Notes: generated by a model from the letters alone, not told the origin. A stretch of 23,927 bases of DNA from Sandaracinus sp. (GCA_020633125.1 JACKEH010000064.1:1-23927); one strand, 5' to 3'; shown: positions 7,923 through 15,693, counted from the first letter of the stretch. Numbers and translations are program-made.

Positions 7923-7951
7923 TTGCTCGCGCTGCGACCTCGGCCTAGACC
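7923..7951 (+). promoter_or_regulatory. Candidate promoter of purB, leaderless
   Basis: TTGCTC (7923-7928), a 17-base spacer, then TAGACC (7946-7951), seven bases before the ATG at 7959. There is no Shine-Dalgarno sequence in front of the ATG. Both hexamers are only half-matches to consensus. Confidence 0.38.
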
Positions 7952-7958
7952 CGCGGCC

Positions 7959-9287
7959 ATGATTCCCCGCTACACGCCCAAGGATTTCGATGCCCTGTGG
8001 AGCCCCAAGCGGCGCTTCGAGGCATGGTTCGACGTGGAGCTCGCCGCCTGCGAGGCGATGGAGCGCGCCGGCATCGTGCCCGAGGGCACGGCCGCGAAGG
8101 TGCTGCCCTTTCGCGACAAGCTCGACGCCGACCGCATCGACGAGATCGAGCGCGTCACCCGCCACGACGTGATCGCGTTCCTCACGCACGTCGAAGAGCT
8201 CGCGGGCGAGCCCGCGCGTTGGCTTCACCGCGGCATGACCTCGAGCGACGTGCTCGACAGCTCGCTCGCGCTCTTGATGGTCGAGGCGACGGACAAGCTG
8301 CTCGTGCGCATGGACGGGCTGCTCGAAGCCTTCCGCGGCCGCATCGAAGAGCACCGCAAGACGCCCGCCATGGGCCGCAGCCACGGCATTCACGCCGAGC
8401 CCGTCAGCTTCGGGCTCATCCTCGCGGGGCACTACGCCGAGCTTCGTCGTGGACGCGACCGGCTCGCGGCGGTGCGCGAAGAGATCGCGGTCGGCAAGAT
8501 CGCGGGCGCGGTCGGCAGCTACGCGCACCTCACGTTGCAGATCGAGGCCGAAGCGCTCGGCAAGCTCGGGCTGAAGCCGGAGACGGTCTCGACGCAGATC
8601 GTGTCGCGCGACCGCCACGCGATGTTCCACTCGGTGCTCGCGGTGATCGCGGCCGGCATCGAGCGCTTCGCGACGAACGTGCGCCACTGGCAGCGCACCG
8701 AGGTCGGCGAGGCGGAGGAGCACTTCAAGGTCGGGCAGAAGGGCTCGTCCGCGATGCCACACAAGCGCAACCCGGTGCTCACCGAGAACCTCTGCGGTCT
8801 CGCGCGCATCGTGCGGGCCGCCGCGACGCCGGCGCTCGAGAACGTCGCGCTCTGGCACGAGCGCGACATCAGCCACTCGAGCGTGGAGCGCATGTTCGTG
8901 CCCGACGCGACCGCGACCCTCGCGTTCATGATCGACCGCTGCACGAACGTCATCCGCGACCTCGTGGTCTACCCGGAGAAGCTGCTCGCGAATCTGGAGC
9001 GCACCGGGGGCCTTTGGGCGAGCGAGGGCGTGCTGCTCGCGCTCGTCGGCACCGGGCTCGGTCGCCAAGAGGCCTACGTGCTCGTGCAGCGCAACGCGAT
9101 GCGTGCGTTCGCGGGCGAAGGCGCCTTCCGCGATTTCCTCAAGGCCGACCCGGACGTCTCGTCGCGCCTCTCGGCCGAGACCATCGACGCGCAGTTCGAC
9201 CTCGACCACGCCCTCGCGCGCGTGGACGCGATCCTCGACCGCGCGCTCGCAGATAGCTGGTCGGCTTCGCCGACTTCTGGGGAGTGA
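7959..9287 (+). CDS. purB: Adenylosuccinate lyase
   Basis: 442 residues. The enzyme cleaves SAICAR to AICAR plus fumarate and adenylosuccinate to AMP plus fumarate, in cytosolic purine synthesis. Fumarase/aspartase-superfamily landmarks are all present: TSSD (94-97), GRSHGIHAEP (139-148) with the catalytic His region, and the superfamily signature GSSAMPHKRNP (262-272) on the flexible catalytic loop with Ser263. Length and the start MIPRYTPKDF are normal for the family. The frame extends upstream to 7845, but that extension is unlike PurB and Arg/Pro-rich, so the ATG at 7959 is chosen. purC, which makes the PurB substrate SAICAR, follows 175 bp downstream on the same strand. Confidence 0.97.
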   Translation: MIPRYTPKDFDALWSPKRRFEAWFDVELAACEAMERAGIVPEGTAAKVLPFRDKLDADRIDEIERVTRHDVIAFLTHVEELAGEPARWLHRGMTSSDVLDSSLALLMVEATDKLLVRMDGLLEAFRGRIEEHRKTPAMGRSHGIHAEPVSFGLILAGHYAELRRGRDRLAAVREEIAVGKIAGAVGSYAHLTLQIEAEALGKLGLKPETVSTQIVSRDRHAMFHSVLAVIAAGIERFATNVRHWQRTEVGEAEEHFKVGQKGSSAMPHKRNPVLTENLCGLARIVRAAATPALENVALWHERDISHSSVERMFVPDATATLAFMIDRCTNVIRDLVVYPEKLLANLERTGGLWASEGVLLALVGTGLGRQEAYVLVQRNAMRAFAGEGAFRDFLKADPDVSSRLSAETIDAQFDLDHALARVDAILDRALADSWSASPTSGE

Positions 9288-9308
9288 TCTCCCCAGCCCC
9301 CTCCCTCC

Positions 9309-9413
9309 TCGGAGGCCTCCCTACGCTGCGCTCCGGTCGGTCTCCTGCGGGCCTCCGGCGGCGAGGGGGCTTCGCCCCCTTCGAACCCCTCTCGGCAAAC
9401 GAGTCAGCGACTC
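9309..9413 (+). repeat. Structured, repeat-like element between purB and purC
   Basis: This gap contains several self-complementary pieces: GGAGGCCTCC (9311-9320), a strong hairpin GGGGGC-TTC-GCCCCC (9365-9379) extendable by an A-T pair, and GAGTC-AGC-GACTC (9401-9413). Such packed palindromic G/C elements are typical of dispersed intergenic repeats in high-GC genomes. Only one copy lies in this window, so its repetitive nature is inferred. The big hairpin could also act as a terminator or processing site between the two genes. Confidence 0.4.
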
Positions 9414-9416
9414 CCG

Positions 9417-9422
9417 TTGACA
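9417..9422 (+). promoter_or_regulatory. Perfect -35 hexamer upstream of purC
   Basis: TTGACA lies 40 bases before the purC ATG. At the proper distance (9440-9445) the sequence CACTTG is a poor -10, so the promoter is uncertain. It suggests purC can be transcribed separately from purB. Confidence 0.3.
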
Positions 9423-9462
9423 TCGCCCCTCCGCAAACCCACTTGCCGCCCTCCGACAACGC

Positions 9463-10428
9463 ATGACCGTCTCCGAAGAAGCTCTCCGTCGTGGTCTCTC
9501 GCTCGTGGTCGAGGGCAGTGATCTGCCCGAGCTCGGCACGAAGTACGAAGGCAAGGTCCGCGACAACTACAGCAAGGACGGGCGCCGCGTGCTGGTCGTC
9601 ACCGACCGCATCAGCGCCTTCGACCGCGTGCTCGGCACCCTGCCCTTCAAGGGCCAGGTGCTGAACCAGCTCGCGGCGTGGTGGTTCGACGAGACGAAGC
9701 ATCTCGCGGACAACCACGTCATCGACGTACCCGATCCGAACGTGATGGTGGCGGTCGAATGCGAGCCGCTGCCGGTCGAGCTCGTGATGCGCTCGTACGT
9801 GACGGGCGTGACCTCGACGAGCATCTGGACGCACTACGAGCGCGGCGAGCGTGTCTTCTGCGGGCACCGTCTTCCCGACGGCCTTCGCAAGCACGAGAAG
9901 CTTCCGGCGCCGATCCTCACGCCGAGCACGAAGGCCGACAAGGGCGACCACGACGTCAGCGTCTCGCGCGAAGAGCTGCTCGCGGGCGGCAAGATCGACG
10001 CGCGTGACTTCGACGCCGCGGCCGAAATCGCCCAGGCGGTCTTCGCGCACGGCCAGAAGGTCTGCGCGGAGCGGGGGCTCATCCTCGTCGACACCAAATA
10101 CGAGATGGGCAAGACGAAGGACGGCCGCATCGTCCTCATCGACGAGATCCACACGCCGGATTCGAGCCGCTATTGGTACGCCAAGACCTACGCCGAGCGT
10201 TTCGAGGCGGGCGAGGATCCCGAGTCGTTCGACAAGGAGTACGTGCGCCGCTGGCTCAAGCAGGTCGGCTACTCGGGCGACGGCCCCTCGCCGGCGATTC
10301 CGGACGACGTGCGCATCGAAGCCTCGCGCCGCTACATCGAGGCGTGCGACGTGATTCGTGGCGTGCCCTTCGAGCCGAACCTCGAAGAGCCGCAGGCGCG
10401 CATGCGCAAGAACATGGGGCTCGCGTGA
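9463..10428 (+). CDS. purC: Phosphoribosylaminoimidazole-succinocarboxamide (SAICAR) synthase
   Basis: 321 residues, the longer form of the family that resembles yeast ADE1 more than the short 240-residue bacterial enzymes. It ligates aspartate to CAIR with ATP, giving SAICAR. Diagnostic segments are KYEGKVRDNY (27-36) for ATP binding, TDRISAFDRV (47-56), LPVELVMRSYVTG (103-115), LTPSTKADKGDHD (152-164) and LVDTKYEMG near residue 210. The C-terminus carries the expected helices ending in EPQARMRKNMGLA. It is preceded by purB, which uses its product. No clear Shine-Dalgarno site is visible. rbfA starts 31 bp downstream and may be co-transcribed. Confidence 0.97.
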   Translation: MTVSEEALRRGLSLVVEGSDLPELGTKYEGKVRDNYSKDGRRVLVVTDRISAFDRVLGTLPFKGQVLNQLAAWWFDETKHLADNHVIDVPDPNVMVAVECEPLPVELVMRSYVTGVTSTSIWTHYERGERVFCGHRLPDGLRKHEKLPAPILTPSTKADKGDHDVSVSREELLAGGKIDARDFDAAAEIAQAVFAHGQKVCAERGLILVDTKYEMGKTKDGRIVLIDEIHTPDSSRYWYAKTYAERFEAGEDPESFDKEYVRRWLKQVGYSGDGPSPAIPDDVRIEASRRYIEACDVIRGVPFEPNLEEPQARMRKNMGLA

Positions 10429-10445
10429 TTCACGACGCGAGCACG

Positions 10446-10451
10446 GAGAGA
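10446..10451 (+). promoter_or_regulatory. Shine-Dalgarno site of rbfA
   Basis: GGAGAG lies eight bases before TTG at 10460 and supports that codon as the start. The in-frame ATG at 10502 has an AAGGA only one base away, too close to function well. Confidence 0.5.
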
Positions 10452-10459
10452 GACGAAGT

Positions 10460-10960
10460 TTGAAGGGACGCGGAAGGCGCGGCGGTTCGTCGCGCAAGGA
10501 CATGCAGGTCGCGGGCGAGGTTCGCCGGTCGATCGACTTGGTGCTCGCGGGCACCACCGACGGACGCCTCGCGGGCGCATGGGTCGCAGAGGTCACGCCG
10601 GCCCCCGACGCGTCGCGATTCTTGGTCGTGGTCGAAGTGCCGCCGGGCACCGATCTCGACGCGGCGTACGGACTGCTGGGTGAGATGCACGGCTTCTTGC
10701 GGGCCGAGATCGCCAGCGCGATCGACCGCCGCAAGACACCGGATCTCTTCTTTCAGGTTCGGACGTCGACCAGCCGGGTGATGGCGCGCCTCGTGGCCGA
10801 GAGGACCTGTGGGGGCGGCCAGACAGCCGGTCCTGAAGCCAGCCTTTTCGCGGCAAACTCGAGAGGAGCATGCGATGGCGAGGCGCGATTGGCGGTGGAC
10901 CGTGGTCCTGGCGTTGGCGGATGTCTGACGGGCGAGTCGGGCGTCTCGGGGCCGAGCTGA
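10460..10960 (+). CDS. rbfA: RbfA-family ribosome-binding factor, first copy, with aberrant C-terminus
   Basis: TTG start at 10460 with a Shine-Dalgarno site; 166 residues as it stands. RbfA binds the 30S subunit and aids maturation of the 16S rRNA 5' end. Family features: VAGEVRRSIDLVLAG near the N-terminus, VAEVTPAPDASRFLVVVEV (KH-like core strands), and FLRAEIASAIDRRKTPDLFF, which fits the RbfA signature except for one position. From base 10771 on, the reading continues into sequence with no RbfA character (LVAERTCGGGQTAGPEAS onward) for about 63 codons. An RbfA of about 107 residues would be expected. The core may still fold and work, since the C-terminal tail is poorly conserved in the family. 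The gene lies next to purC rather than in the usual nusA-infB-truB cluster. Confidence 0.68.
   Translation: MKGRGRRGGSSRKDMQVAGEVRRSIDLVLAGTTDGRLAGAWVAEVTPAPDASRFLVVVEVPPGTDLDAAYGLLGEMHGFLRAEIASAIDRRKTPDLFFQVRTSTSRVMARLVAERTCGGGQTAGPEASLFAANSRGACDGEARLAVDRGPGVGGCLTGESGVSGPS
10515..10770 (+). repeat. Direct repeat, copy 1 (256 bp, internal rbfA segment)
   Basis: Matches 11138-11393 at a constant offset of 623 with no indels and three substitutions: two adjacent-codon changes that turn Phe into Leu (ATTC to GCTC region, near 10619-10621) and one silent change near 10746. The bases on either side of the repeat differ between copies. Confidence 0.95.
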
Positions 10961-11137
10961 CGGCGCGCTCGCCGGAGCTCGCTGATGCCGATGGACGACG
11001 CGATCGCGCTCGCCCGCTTGAGGCGGGGTGCGGTGCTCGCGGCGGTGGGCGACGTCGAAGCGACGAGGCCTGCTCGCGTGGATGCGCTCTTCGTCGTGGA
11101 CGGCACCTTCAGTCGAAGTCGAGGGCCAGTCGGTCGA
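10771..11137 (+). pseudogene. 367-bp spacer between the rbfA repeats, with remains of a lipoprotein gene
   Basis: No intact gene is present. AGGAG at 10864-10868 stands six bases before ATG at 10875, an ideal ribosome-binding arrangement, and opens MARRDWRWTVVLALA, a typical signal-peptide start that stops at 10926. Adding one G in the run near 10919 would continue the frame as LALAGC, a perfect lipobox, then LTGESGVSGPS. Further on, the frame from 10985 reads protein-like (MDDAIALARLRRGAVLAAVGDVEA, shown here only in part by its first residues) up to VDGTFS at about 11115, after which a one-base shift gives VEVEGQSVERG. This looks like a short, multiply frameshifted gene remnant. A hairpin (10803-10833) followed by TTTT (10845-10848) may be an old terminator. 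Confidence 0.5.
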
Positions 11138-11393
11138 GCGAGGTTCGCCGGTCGATCGACTTGGTGCTCGCGGGCACCACCGACGGACGCCTCGCGGGCG
11201 CATGGGTCGCAGAGGTCACGCCGGCCCCCGACGCGTCGCGGCTCTTGGTCGTGGTCGAAGTGCCGCCGGGCACCGATCTCGACGCGGCGTACGGACTGCT
11301 GGGTGAGATGCACGGCTTCTTGCGGGCCGAGATCGCCAGCGCGATCGACCGCCGCAAGACACCGGATCTGTTCTTTCAGGTTCGGACGTCGAC
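11138..11393 (+). repeat. Direct repeat, copy 2 (256 bp, internal rbfA segment)
   Basis: Second copy of 10515-10770, same orientation, three mismatches. It joins the decayed spacer on its left to what looks like the genuine rbfA 3' end on its right. Confidence 0.95.
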
Positions 11394-11406
11394 GCCAACG
11401 GAGTGA
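11138..11406 (+). pseudogene. rbfA: RbfA, second copy: core and natural C-terminus, lacking its own N-terminus
   Basis: Begins inside the family at EVRRSIDLVLAG and runs through the whole core to FFQVRTSTPTE and a TGA at 11404. The short charged tail is what is expected at the end of an RbfA. There is no RbfA start here. In frame it can be entered from an ATG at 10870, but that would add about 90 residues of Arg/Gly-rich sequence with no family similarity, and the AGGAG there is one base from that ATG. It differs from copy 1 by one amino acid (Leu for Phe in SRLLVVV). Joining copy 1 up to 10770 with 11394-11406 gives an in-frame 108-codon gene, so this copy is the 3' half of the original. Confidence 0.62.
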
Positions 11407-11487
11407 CCGAAGTCGGCCGCGGTCACACACGGGTCGCACCACACGAATCGTGACGACTCGCGTTCGGTCGCAACGGATCGCGACGTG

Positions 11488-12621
11488 TCACTCGACCGCG
11501 CCGTCGTCGCTGCACTCGGGACGACCTCCCGTCGGGCCACAACGCTCCCGACGCGGTCCCTCGGGTCCGACCGAGAAGCGCCGAACACAGGACGCGCCGG
11601 GCGAGACGTCGACGTTACGCCACCGATCGCCGACGCGAACGTGCATCCCCCGCCAACGCTCGGGTGCATCGATCTCCACGCAGCGATCCGCGACCCAGCG
11701 TGCGTCCGACGCGATCGCGTCGACGAACACGCAGTACGAGTCCTCCTGCTCGCACCGCTCCCCGTCGCCCGTCATCGCGCCCAAGAGCAGCTCGCGCGTC
11801 ACCACGCGCTCGCCGTTTTCGGACACGAACAGAAGCGCGCGGCCACCATCGCGGGTGCTGCCGCCGACGGTCGAGACGACCAGCGCTCGCGCGGCCCCCT
11901 CCCAAGCGCCAGTCAGCCCCTCGATCCGGGCGTAGCGTGCCGCCACGCAACGCACGACGTCCGGGTGCGCGACGCACACCGCGGAGCTCGAGGAGAGCTC
12001 TTCGACCTCGCCGACCAGCATCACGCTGGTGGTCGCGTCCACACGCAACGCGTCGATCATGGCGTTCCCGGTGCCTTCGACCTCGCGTGTGGGAGGGCCG
12101 AGCGCGTCTGGTGGGGACATGCCGCGACGACGCGTCGGCGCGACGAGCCACCATGGTCGGCGCACGAGCGCGGCGTTCACCGCTCGCAGCTCGCTCGAAA
12201 TCCACACCCGTTCATCGCGCAGAGCCCGCACGTCCATCGGCGCGATGCCTCGTGCGCGGAGGTGCTCGACGGTCGCGATCGCGCGGAGGGCGCCCACGGC
12301 TTCCCACGCCACCGGCGTGCGCAGCCGGGTCGCGCCGAGCTCGACGTCCACCACCGGCGGCCCACCGTCGCTCGTCGTCTCGACCGCCACCACACGGGCT
12401 CCGACGGAGGCGATCGTCTCCCGCACGCGCACGCTCGTCGCGTCCTCTCCGGGCACGACGGGGTCTGCGTGGGTCGGCTCCACGTCCGCCTCCACGCGGG
12501 CCTCGGATTGCGAAGGTGGGGGCTCCGGCGCCACCGACGGCCGCTCGGTCGCCGCCGAGGGCGGCCCGCCGCAAGCGAGCATCGGCAACGCGAGGATCCA
12601 AATCGGCGTTCGTCCGTTCAT
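11488..12621 (-). CDS. Lipoprotein of unknown function (377 aa)
   Basis: ATG at 12621. The N-terminus has a short basic start, a hydrophobic stretch (PIWILALPMLAC) and a lipobox-like MLAC with Cys17 followed by Gly-Gly, then a Pro/Ser/Glu-rich linker to about residue 60. The remaining 310 residues form a soluble domain I do not recognise. Several cysteines (VCVAHPDVVRC; ERCEQEDSYC; ADRCVE; ASCVRRF; ERCGPTGGRPEC) suggest disulphides and an extracytoplasmic location. The C-terminus is rich in Cys, Gly and acidic residues. It lies 106 bp downstream of the acyl-CoA synthetase on the same strand and faces the disrupted rbfA. No Shine-Dalgarno or -10 signal is obvious. Confidence 0.72.
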   Translation of the reverse strand: MNGRTPIWILALPMLACGGPPSAATERPSVAPEPPPSQSEARVEADVEPTHADPVVPGEDATSVRVRETIASVGARVVAVETTSDGGPPVVDVELGATRLRTPVAWEAVGALRAIATVEHLRARGIAPMDVRALRDERVWISSELRAVNAALVRRPWWLVAPTRRRGMSPPDALGPPTREVEGTGNAMIDALRVDATTSVMLVGEVEELSSSSAVCVAHPDVVRCVAARYARIEGLTGAWEGAARALVVSTVGGSTRDGGRALLFVSENGERVVTRELLLGAMTGDGERCEQEDSYCVFVDAIASDARWVADRCVEIDAPERWRGMHVRVGDRWRNVDVSPGASCVRRFSVGPEGPRRERCGPTGGRPECSDDGAVE

Positions 12622-12727
12622 GCCGCTCGAGGAAGCTCGAACGACCGAATCCCTCGCTTGGATTCCCGCGCCTCCAGTTTCTCCAGCGCGCGTCCTCCCA
12701 GCACCCCACGCTCACGCTGGAACGCCC

Positions 12728-14596
12728 TCAGGCGTGGGCTTCGGGCGTGTTCAAGGTGCCGCCCTCGTACATGTGCTCGATCTCGGCCGCGTACTTCTCG
12801 TTGATCGGCTTGCGGCGCAGCTTCATCGAGGGCGTCAGCTCGCCGCCTTCGACCGTGAGCTCGGCGGGCAGCACGCTGATCTTCTTGATGCTCTGGTAGC
12901 GCGCGACCTTCGCGTTGCACTTGGCTTGCACCTCGCGCTCGAGGTGCGCCTTCACCTTCGGGTTCGCGGCGAGCTCGGCCATCGACGCACGCGGAACGCC
13001 CGCGGCGTCCGCGAGCGCGTCGAGGTGCTCGGGGTCGAGCGCGAGCAGCGCGCAGAGGTAGGGCTTGCCGTCGCCGACCACGACCGACTGCCCGACGCCG
13101 ACGATGCTCGTCAGGTAGAACTCGAGCTCGATCGGCGCGACGTTCTTGCCGCCGCCGGTGATGAGCAGCTCTTTGAGGCGGCCCGTGATCTTCACGTTGC
13201 CTTCGGCGTCGAGCGCGCCCGCGTCGCCGGTGCGCAACCAACCGTCTTCCGTGTAGAGCGCGGCCGATTCTTCCGGCAGCCCGCGGTAGCCCTTCACGTT
13301 GTTCGGGCCCTTCACCTGAATCTCGTCGTCGGGCCCGATGCGCACCTTCACGCCGCGGAAGGGTTTGCCGACCGTGCCGAAGCGGGGCTTGAGCGGGTCG
13401 CTGATCGTCACCGCGCCGCTGTTCTCGGTCATGCCGTAGACCTCGAAGACGGTGATCCCGAGCGACGCGAAGAAACGCTGCGTCTCGGGGCTCATGGGGG
13501 CCGAGCCGGTGATCGCGATCTCGAGGCGGTCGAGGCCGAGCGCGGTCTTCACCTTCCCAGTGACGAGCTTGCTGGCGACGCGGCGCTTGAGCGGCTGGAA
13601 GGAGCGCGCGGGAACGCCTCGCTCGACCTGCTGCTCGAAGCACGCGAACTCGGTGTCCATCGCCCACTTCGCGAGCTTCGCGCGGAAGCCCGTCGCCTGG
13701 CCGATGCGGCCACGAAGCGCGGCCTCGAACTTCTCCCACACGCGCGGCACGCCGAGGAAGACCGTCGGGCGCACCTCCGCGAGGTAGTCGCGCACCTGCG
13801 TGATCTCGGGGCAGAAGTAGACCTGACCACCCACCTGCAGGCTCACCACGTTCGTCAGCAGCTGCTCGGCTTGGTGCGAGAGCGGCAAATAGCTGATGGC
13901 GTGGTACTCGGCGCTGCCGTCGTAGAACTGCGGCGCGAAGTCTCGGGTGCCTTCGCCGATCACGAGCTGCCCGGCGGCGCTGATCTCGACGCCCTTCGGT
14001 TTGCCCGTGGTGCCCGAAGTGTAGATGAGGATGCAGGTCTCGTTCGGGTCGAGCGCGGCGAGGCGCTTCTCCGCTTCGTCGCCGTTCTGCGCGCGACCGA
14101 GCGCCAGCACCTCGTCGAAGCTCTTACCCCGCGTGCCCACACGCTCACGAAGGTCCGCGGGAACGTCGAACGCGTCGAAGAAGAGCACGTGCTCGAGCGC
14201 CGGGAAGAGGCCTTCGGTCTCCGCGTTGAGCAGCTTGCGAAGCGGGTCGGGCCCGTCGACCACCGCGATCTTCGCGGCCGAGTCCTTCACGATGTAGCCG
14301 AGCTGGTCGGTGGTCGCGTTGCCGTAGATCGGCGCCGGCACGCCGCGCGCGGCTTGAATGCCGAACTGGTACTGCACCCACTCGGGTTGGTTCGCGCCGC
14401 AGAGGGCCACGCACTCGCCGGGCTCGTGCCCGAGCGCGACCAGCGCCTTCGCGACGTCCTGCACGTTGCGCCAATACTGCGACCAGGTCAGCGAGACCCA
14501 TCGGCCCTGCTTCTTGCCGTGAATGGCGGGAGCGTTCGGCTTCTGGGCCGCCCAATGCTCGATGCGCTGAACCAGGGTGCGGGGGAGCGTCGTCAT
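12728..14596 (-). CDS. Long-chain acyl-CoA synthetase (AMP-forming)
   Basis: 622 residues from ATG 14596. The frame reaches 14671, but the added residues are Arg/Ala-rich and MTTLPRTLVQRIEHWA is the natural beginning. The enzyme activates fatty acids as acyl-AMP and then acyl-CoA. Motifs of the ANL superfamily are in order: P-loop IYTSGTTGKPKG (191-202), YGMTEN (387-392), GWLRTGD (452-458) with the ribose-binding Asp, KITGRLKELLITGGGKNVAP (469-488) hinge region, and a late Lys592 in TPSMKLRRK, the expected adenylation lysine. The absence of a membrane segment fits a soluble or peripheral enzyme of the FadD15/AMP-dependent long-chain group. It lies 99 bp downstream of the Ser/Thr kinase gene on the same strand but has its own -10-like element. 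Confidence 0.93.
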   Translation of the reverse strand: MTTLPRTLVQRIEHWAAQKPNAPAIHGKKQGRWVSLTWSQYWRNVQDVAKALVALGHEPGECVALCGANQPEWVQYQFGIQAARGVPAPIYGNATTDQLGYIVKDSAAKIAVVDGPDPLRKLLNAETEGLFPALEHVLFFDAFDVPADLRERVGTRGKSFDEVLALGRAQNGDEAEKRLAALDPNETCILIYTSGTTGKPKGVEISAAGQLVIGEGTRDFAPQFYDGSAEYHAISYLPLSHQAEQLLTNVVSLQVGGQVYFCPEITQVRDYLAEVRPTVFLGVPRVWEKFEAALRGRIGQATGFRAKLAKWAMDTEFACFEQQVERGVPARSFQPLKRRVASKLVTGKVKTALGLDRLEIAITGSAPMSPETQRFFASLGITVFEVYGMTENSGAVTISDPLKPRFGTVGKPFRGVKVRIGPDDEIQVKGPNNVKGYRGLPEESAALYTEDGWLRTGDAGALDAEGNVKITGRLKELLITGGGKNVAPIELEFYLTSIVGVGQSVVVGDGKPYLCALLALDPEHLDALADAAGVPRASMAELAANPKVKAHLEREVQAKCNAKVARYQSIKKISVLPAELTVEGGELTPSMKLRRKPINEKYAAEIEHMYEGGTLNTPEAHA

Positions 14597-14606
14597 GGCG
14601 GCAGCG

Positions 14607-14612
14607 ACCTTA
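14607..14612 (-). promoter_or_regulatory. -10-like hexamer of the acyl-CoA synthetase gene
   Basis: TAAGGT on the - strand (14612-14607) lies ten bases before the ATG at 14596, leaving a leader of only a few bases. No good -35 hexamer is visible 17 bases upstream. Confidence 0.38.
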
Positions 14613-14695
14613 GCAGCCCGGGCGCGCCAGGGCAGTCCGCGGACGAGGCAAGCCGTGAGGCGTCCTCGCACGGGGCGGAGCGGGTCCGGTGACGC

Positions 14696-15562
14696 TCAGC
14701 TCGCGGCCGGCCAGCTCGTGCGCCACGCGCGACGCAAGGCCGCGACGTCGGCCCAGCGATCCTCGGGTTCCTTGGCCAGCGCGTGGCTCAGGAGGCCGTC
14801 GACCGCCGCGGGAAGCGCGGGACGAATCCCGTGGGCCGAAGGCGGGAGCGCGGTCAGCACCGCGAGCATCGTCGCGTGCATTCCGTCGGCTTCGTAGAGG
14901 CGCTGGCCCGTGAGGACCTCGTAGGCCGTCACGCCGAAGCCGTGCACGTCGGTGCGTGCGTCGATCGCGCGACCCAGGAGCTGCTCGGGGGCGAGGTAGC
15001 CGGGGGTGCCGACGATGGCGCCCTCCTCCGTCAGCGGCGTGTGACCTCGCAGTGGCTTGCCGAGGCCGAAGTCGAGCAGCACGAGGCGCTCCGGCTCGAG
15101 GCCCCGCGCCGGGACGACCATGAGGTTGTCGGGCTTCACGTCGCGGTGGACGACGCCGCTCTCGTGGCACGCGACCAAGGCGCCGAGGAGCTGATCGAGG
15201 AATCGCCACGCGGTGTCGAGCGGGAGCGCGCCTTCGTGCTCGAGGCGTGCGCGTAGGGTCTGCCCTTCGAGCCGCTCGAGGACCAAGACCGCGGCGGCCT
15301 CGACGAAGACGAGGTCGAGCACCTGCACCACGTTCGGATGTCGAACGCTCGCGGTCAGCGCCGCCTCGCGAAGGAAACGACGGCGCTCCTCTTCGGAGCC
15401 GCCCGGACGCACGACCTTCAGCGCGACGCGGCGGTCGAGCACGACGTCGAGCGCGCCGAAGACCTCGCCCATGCCGCCTTCGGCGAGCGGGCCCTCGACC
15501 AGGTAGCGGTCGGCGACGAAGGCCCCCGCGCGAAGCGGTCGCAGATGAACCCCGGAGGACAT
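14696..15562 (-). CDS. Hanks-type serine/threonine protein kinase, kinase domain only
   Basis: 288 residues from ATG 15562; the open frame up to 15754 is not kinase-like and overlaps the promoter region of polA. All subdomains are present: Gly-rich loop EGGMGEVFG (28-36), VALKVV with Lys49, HRDVKPDNL (139-147) with Asp141, DFG (164-166), GTPGYLAPEQ (185-194) and DVHGFG (205-210). The RD type and intact activation segment predict an active enzyme. There is no transmembrane segment or sensor domain, so it is cytosolic, and the protein stops right after the kinase fold. It resembles the many soluble myxobacterial kinases; substrates are unknown. It is divergent from polA and shares a 212-bp regulatory region with it. 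Confidence 0.91.
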   Translation of the reverse strand: MSSGVHLRPLRAGAFVADRYLVEGPLAEGGMGEVFGALDVVLDRRVALKVVRPGGSEEERRRFLREAALTASVRHPNVVQVLDLVFVEAAAVLVLERLEGQTLRARLEHEGALPLDTAWRFLDQLLGALVACHESGVVHRDVKPDNLMVVPARGLEPERLVLLDFGLGKPLRGHTPLTEEGAIVGTPGYLAPEQLLGRAIDARTDVHGFGVTAYEVLTGQRLYEADGMHATMLAVLTALPPSAHGIRPALPAAVDGLLSHALAKEPEDRWADVAALRRAWRTSWPAAS

Positions 15563-15693
15563 CGCGGGGCGTGGGTGACGAAGCGTCTGCACGCGGGAGG
15601 GCAGAGCAAAGGGGATGCCGAGCTCGATCGATGCCGGCGAACCGGTTGAATCCGCGGAAGTAGGAGCGGCGTTTCGCCACGAACCGAACGAGC

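Noticed and set aside
4414..7962. A very long open frame on the + strand (1182 codons), antisense to the MopE lipoprotein
   Set aside because: It is a by-product of the lipoprotein's biased codons (GAC/TGC read in reverse as GTC/GCA). The translation is Val/Ala/Arg-rich with no domain, while the - strand has a lipobox and clear repeats.
9139..10734. 531-codon open frame on the - strand across purB end, purC and rbfA
   Set aside because: It runs antisense to certain genes and has no domain of its own.
10515..11393. The two 256-bp repeats as ends of a transposon
   Set aside because: They are direct, lie wholly within rbfA coding sequence, have no inverted termini and enclose no transposase; no short target duplication is seen.
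12029..14692. Long open frame on the + strand opposite the lipoprotein and acyl-CoA synthetase genes
   Set aside because: Shadow of two real - strand genes; the composition is typical of the reverse frame of GC-rich coding DNA.
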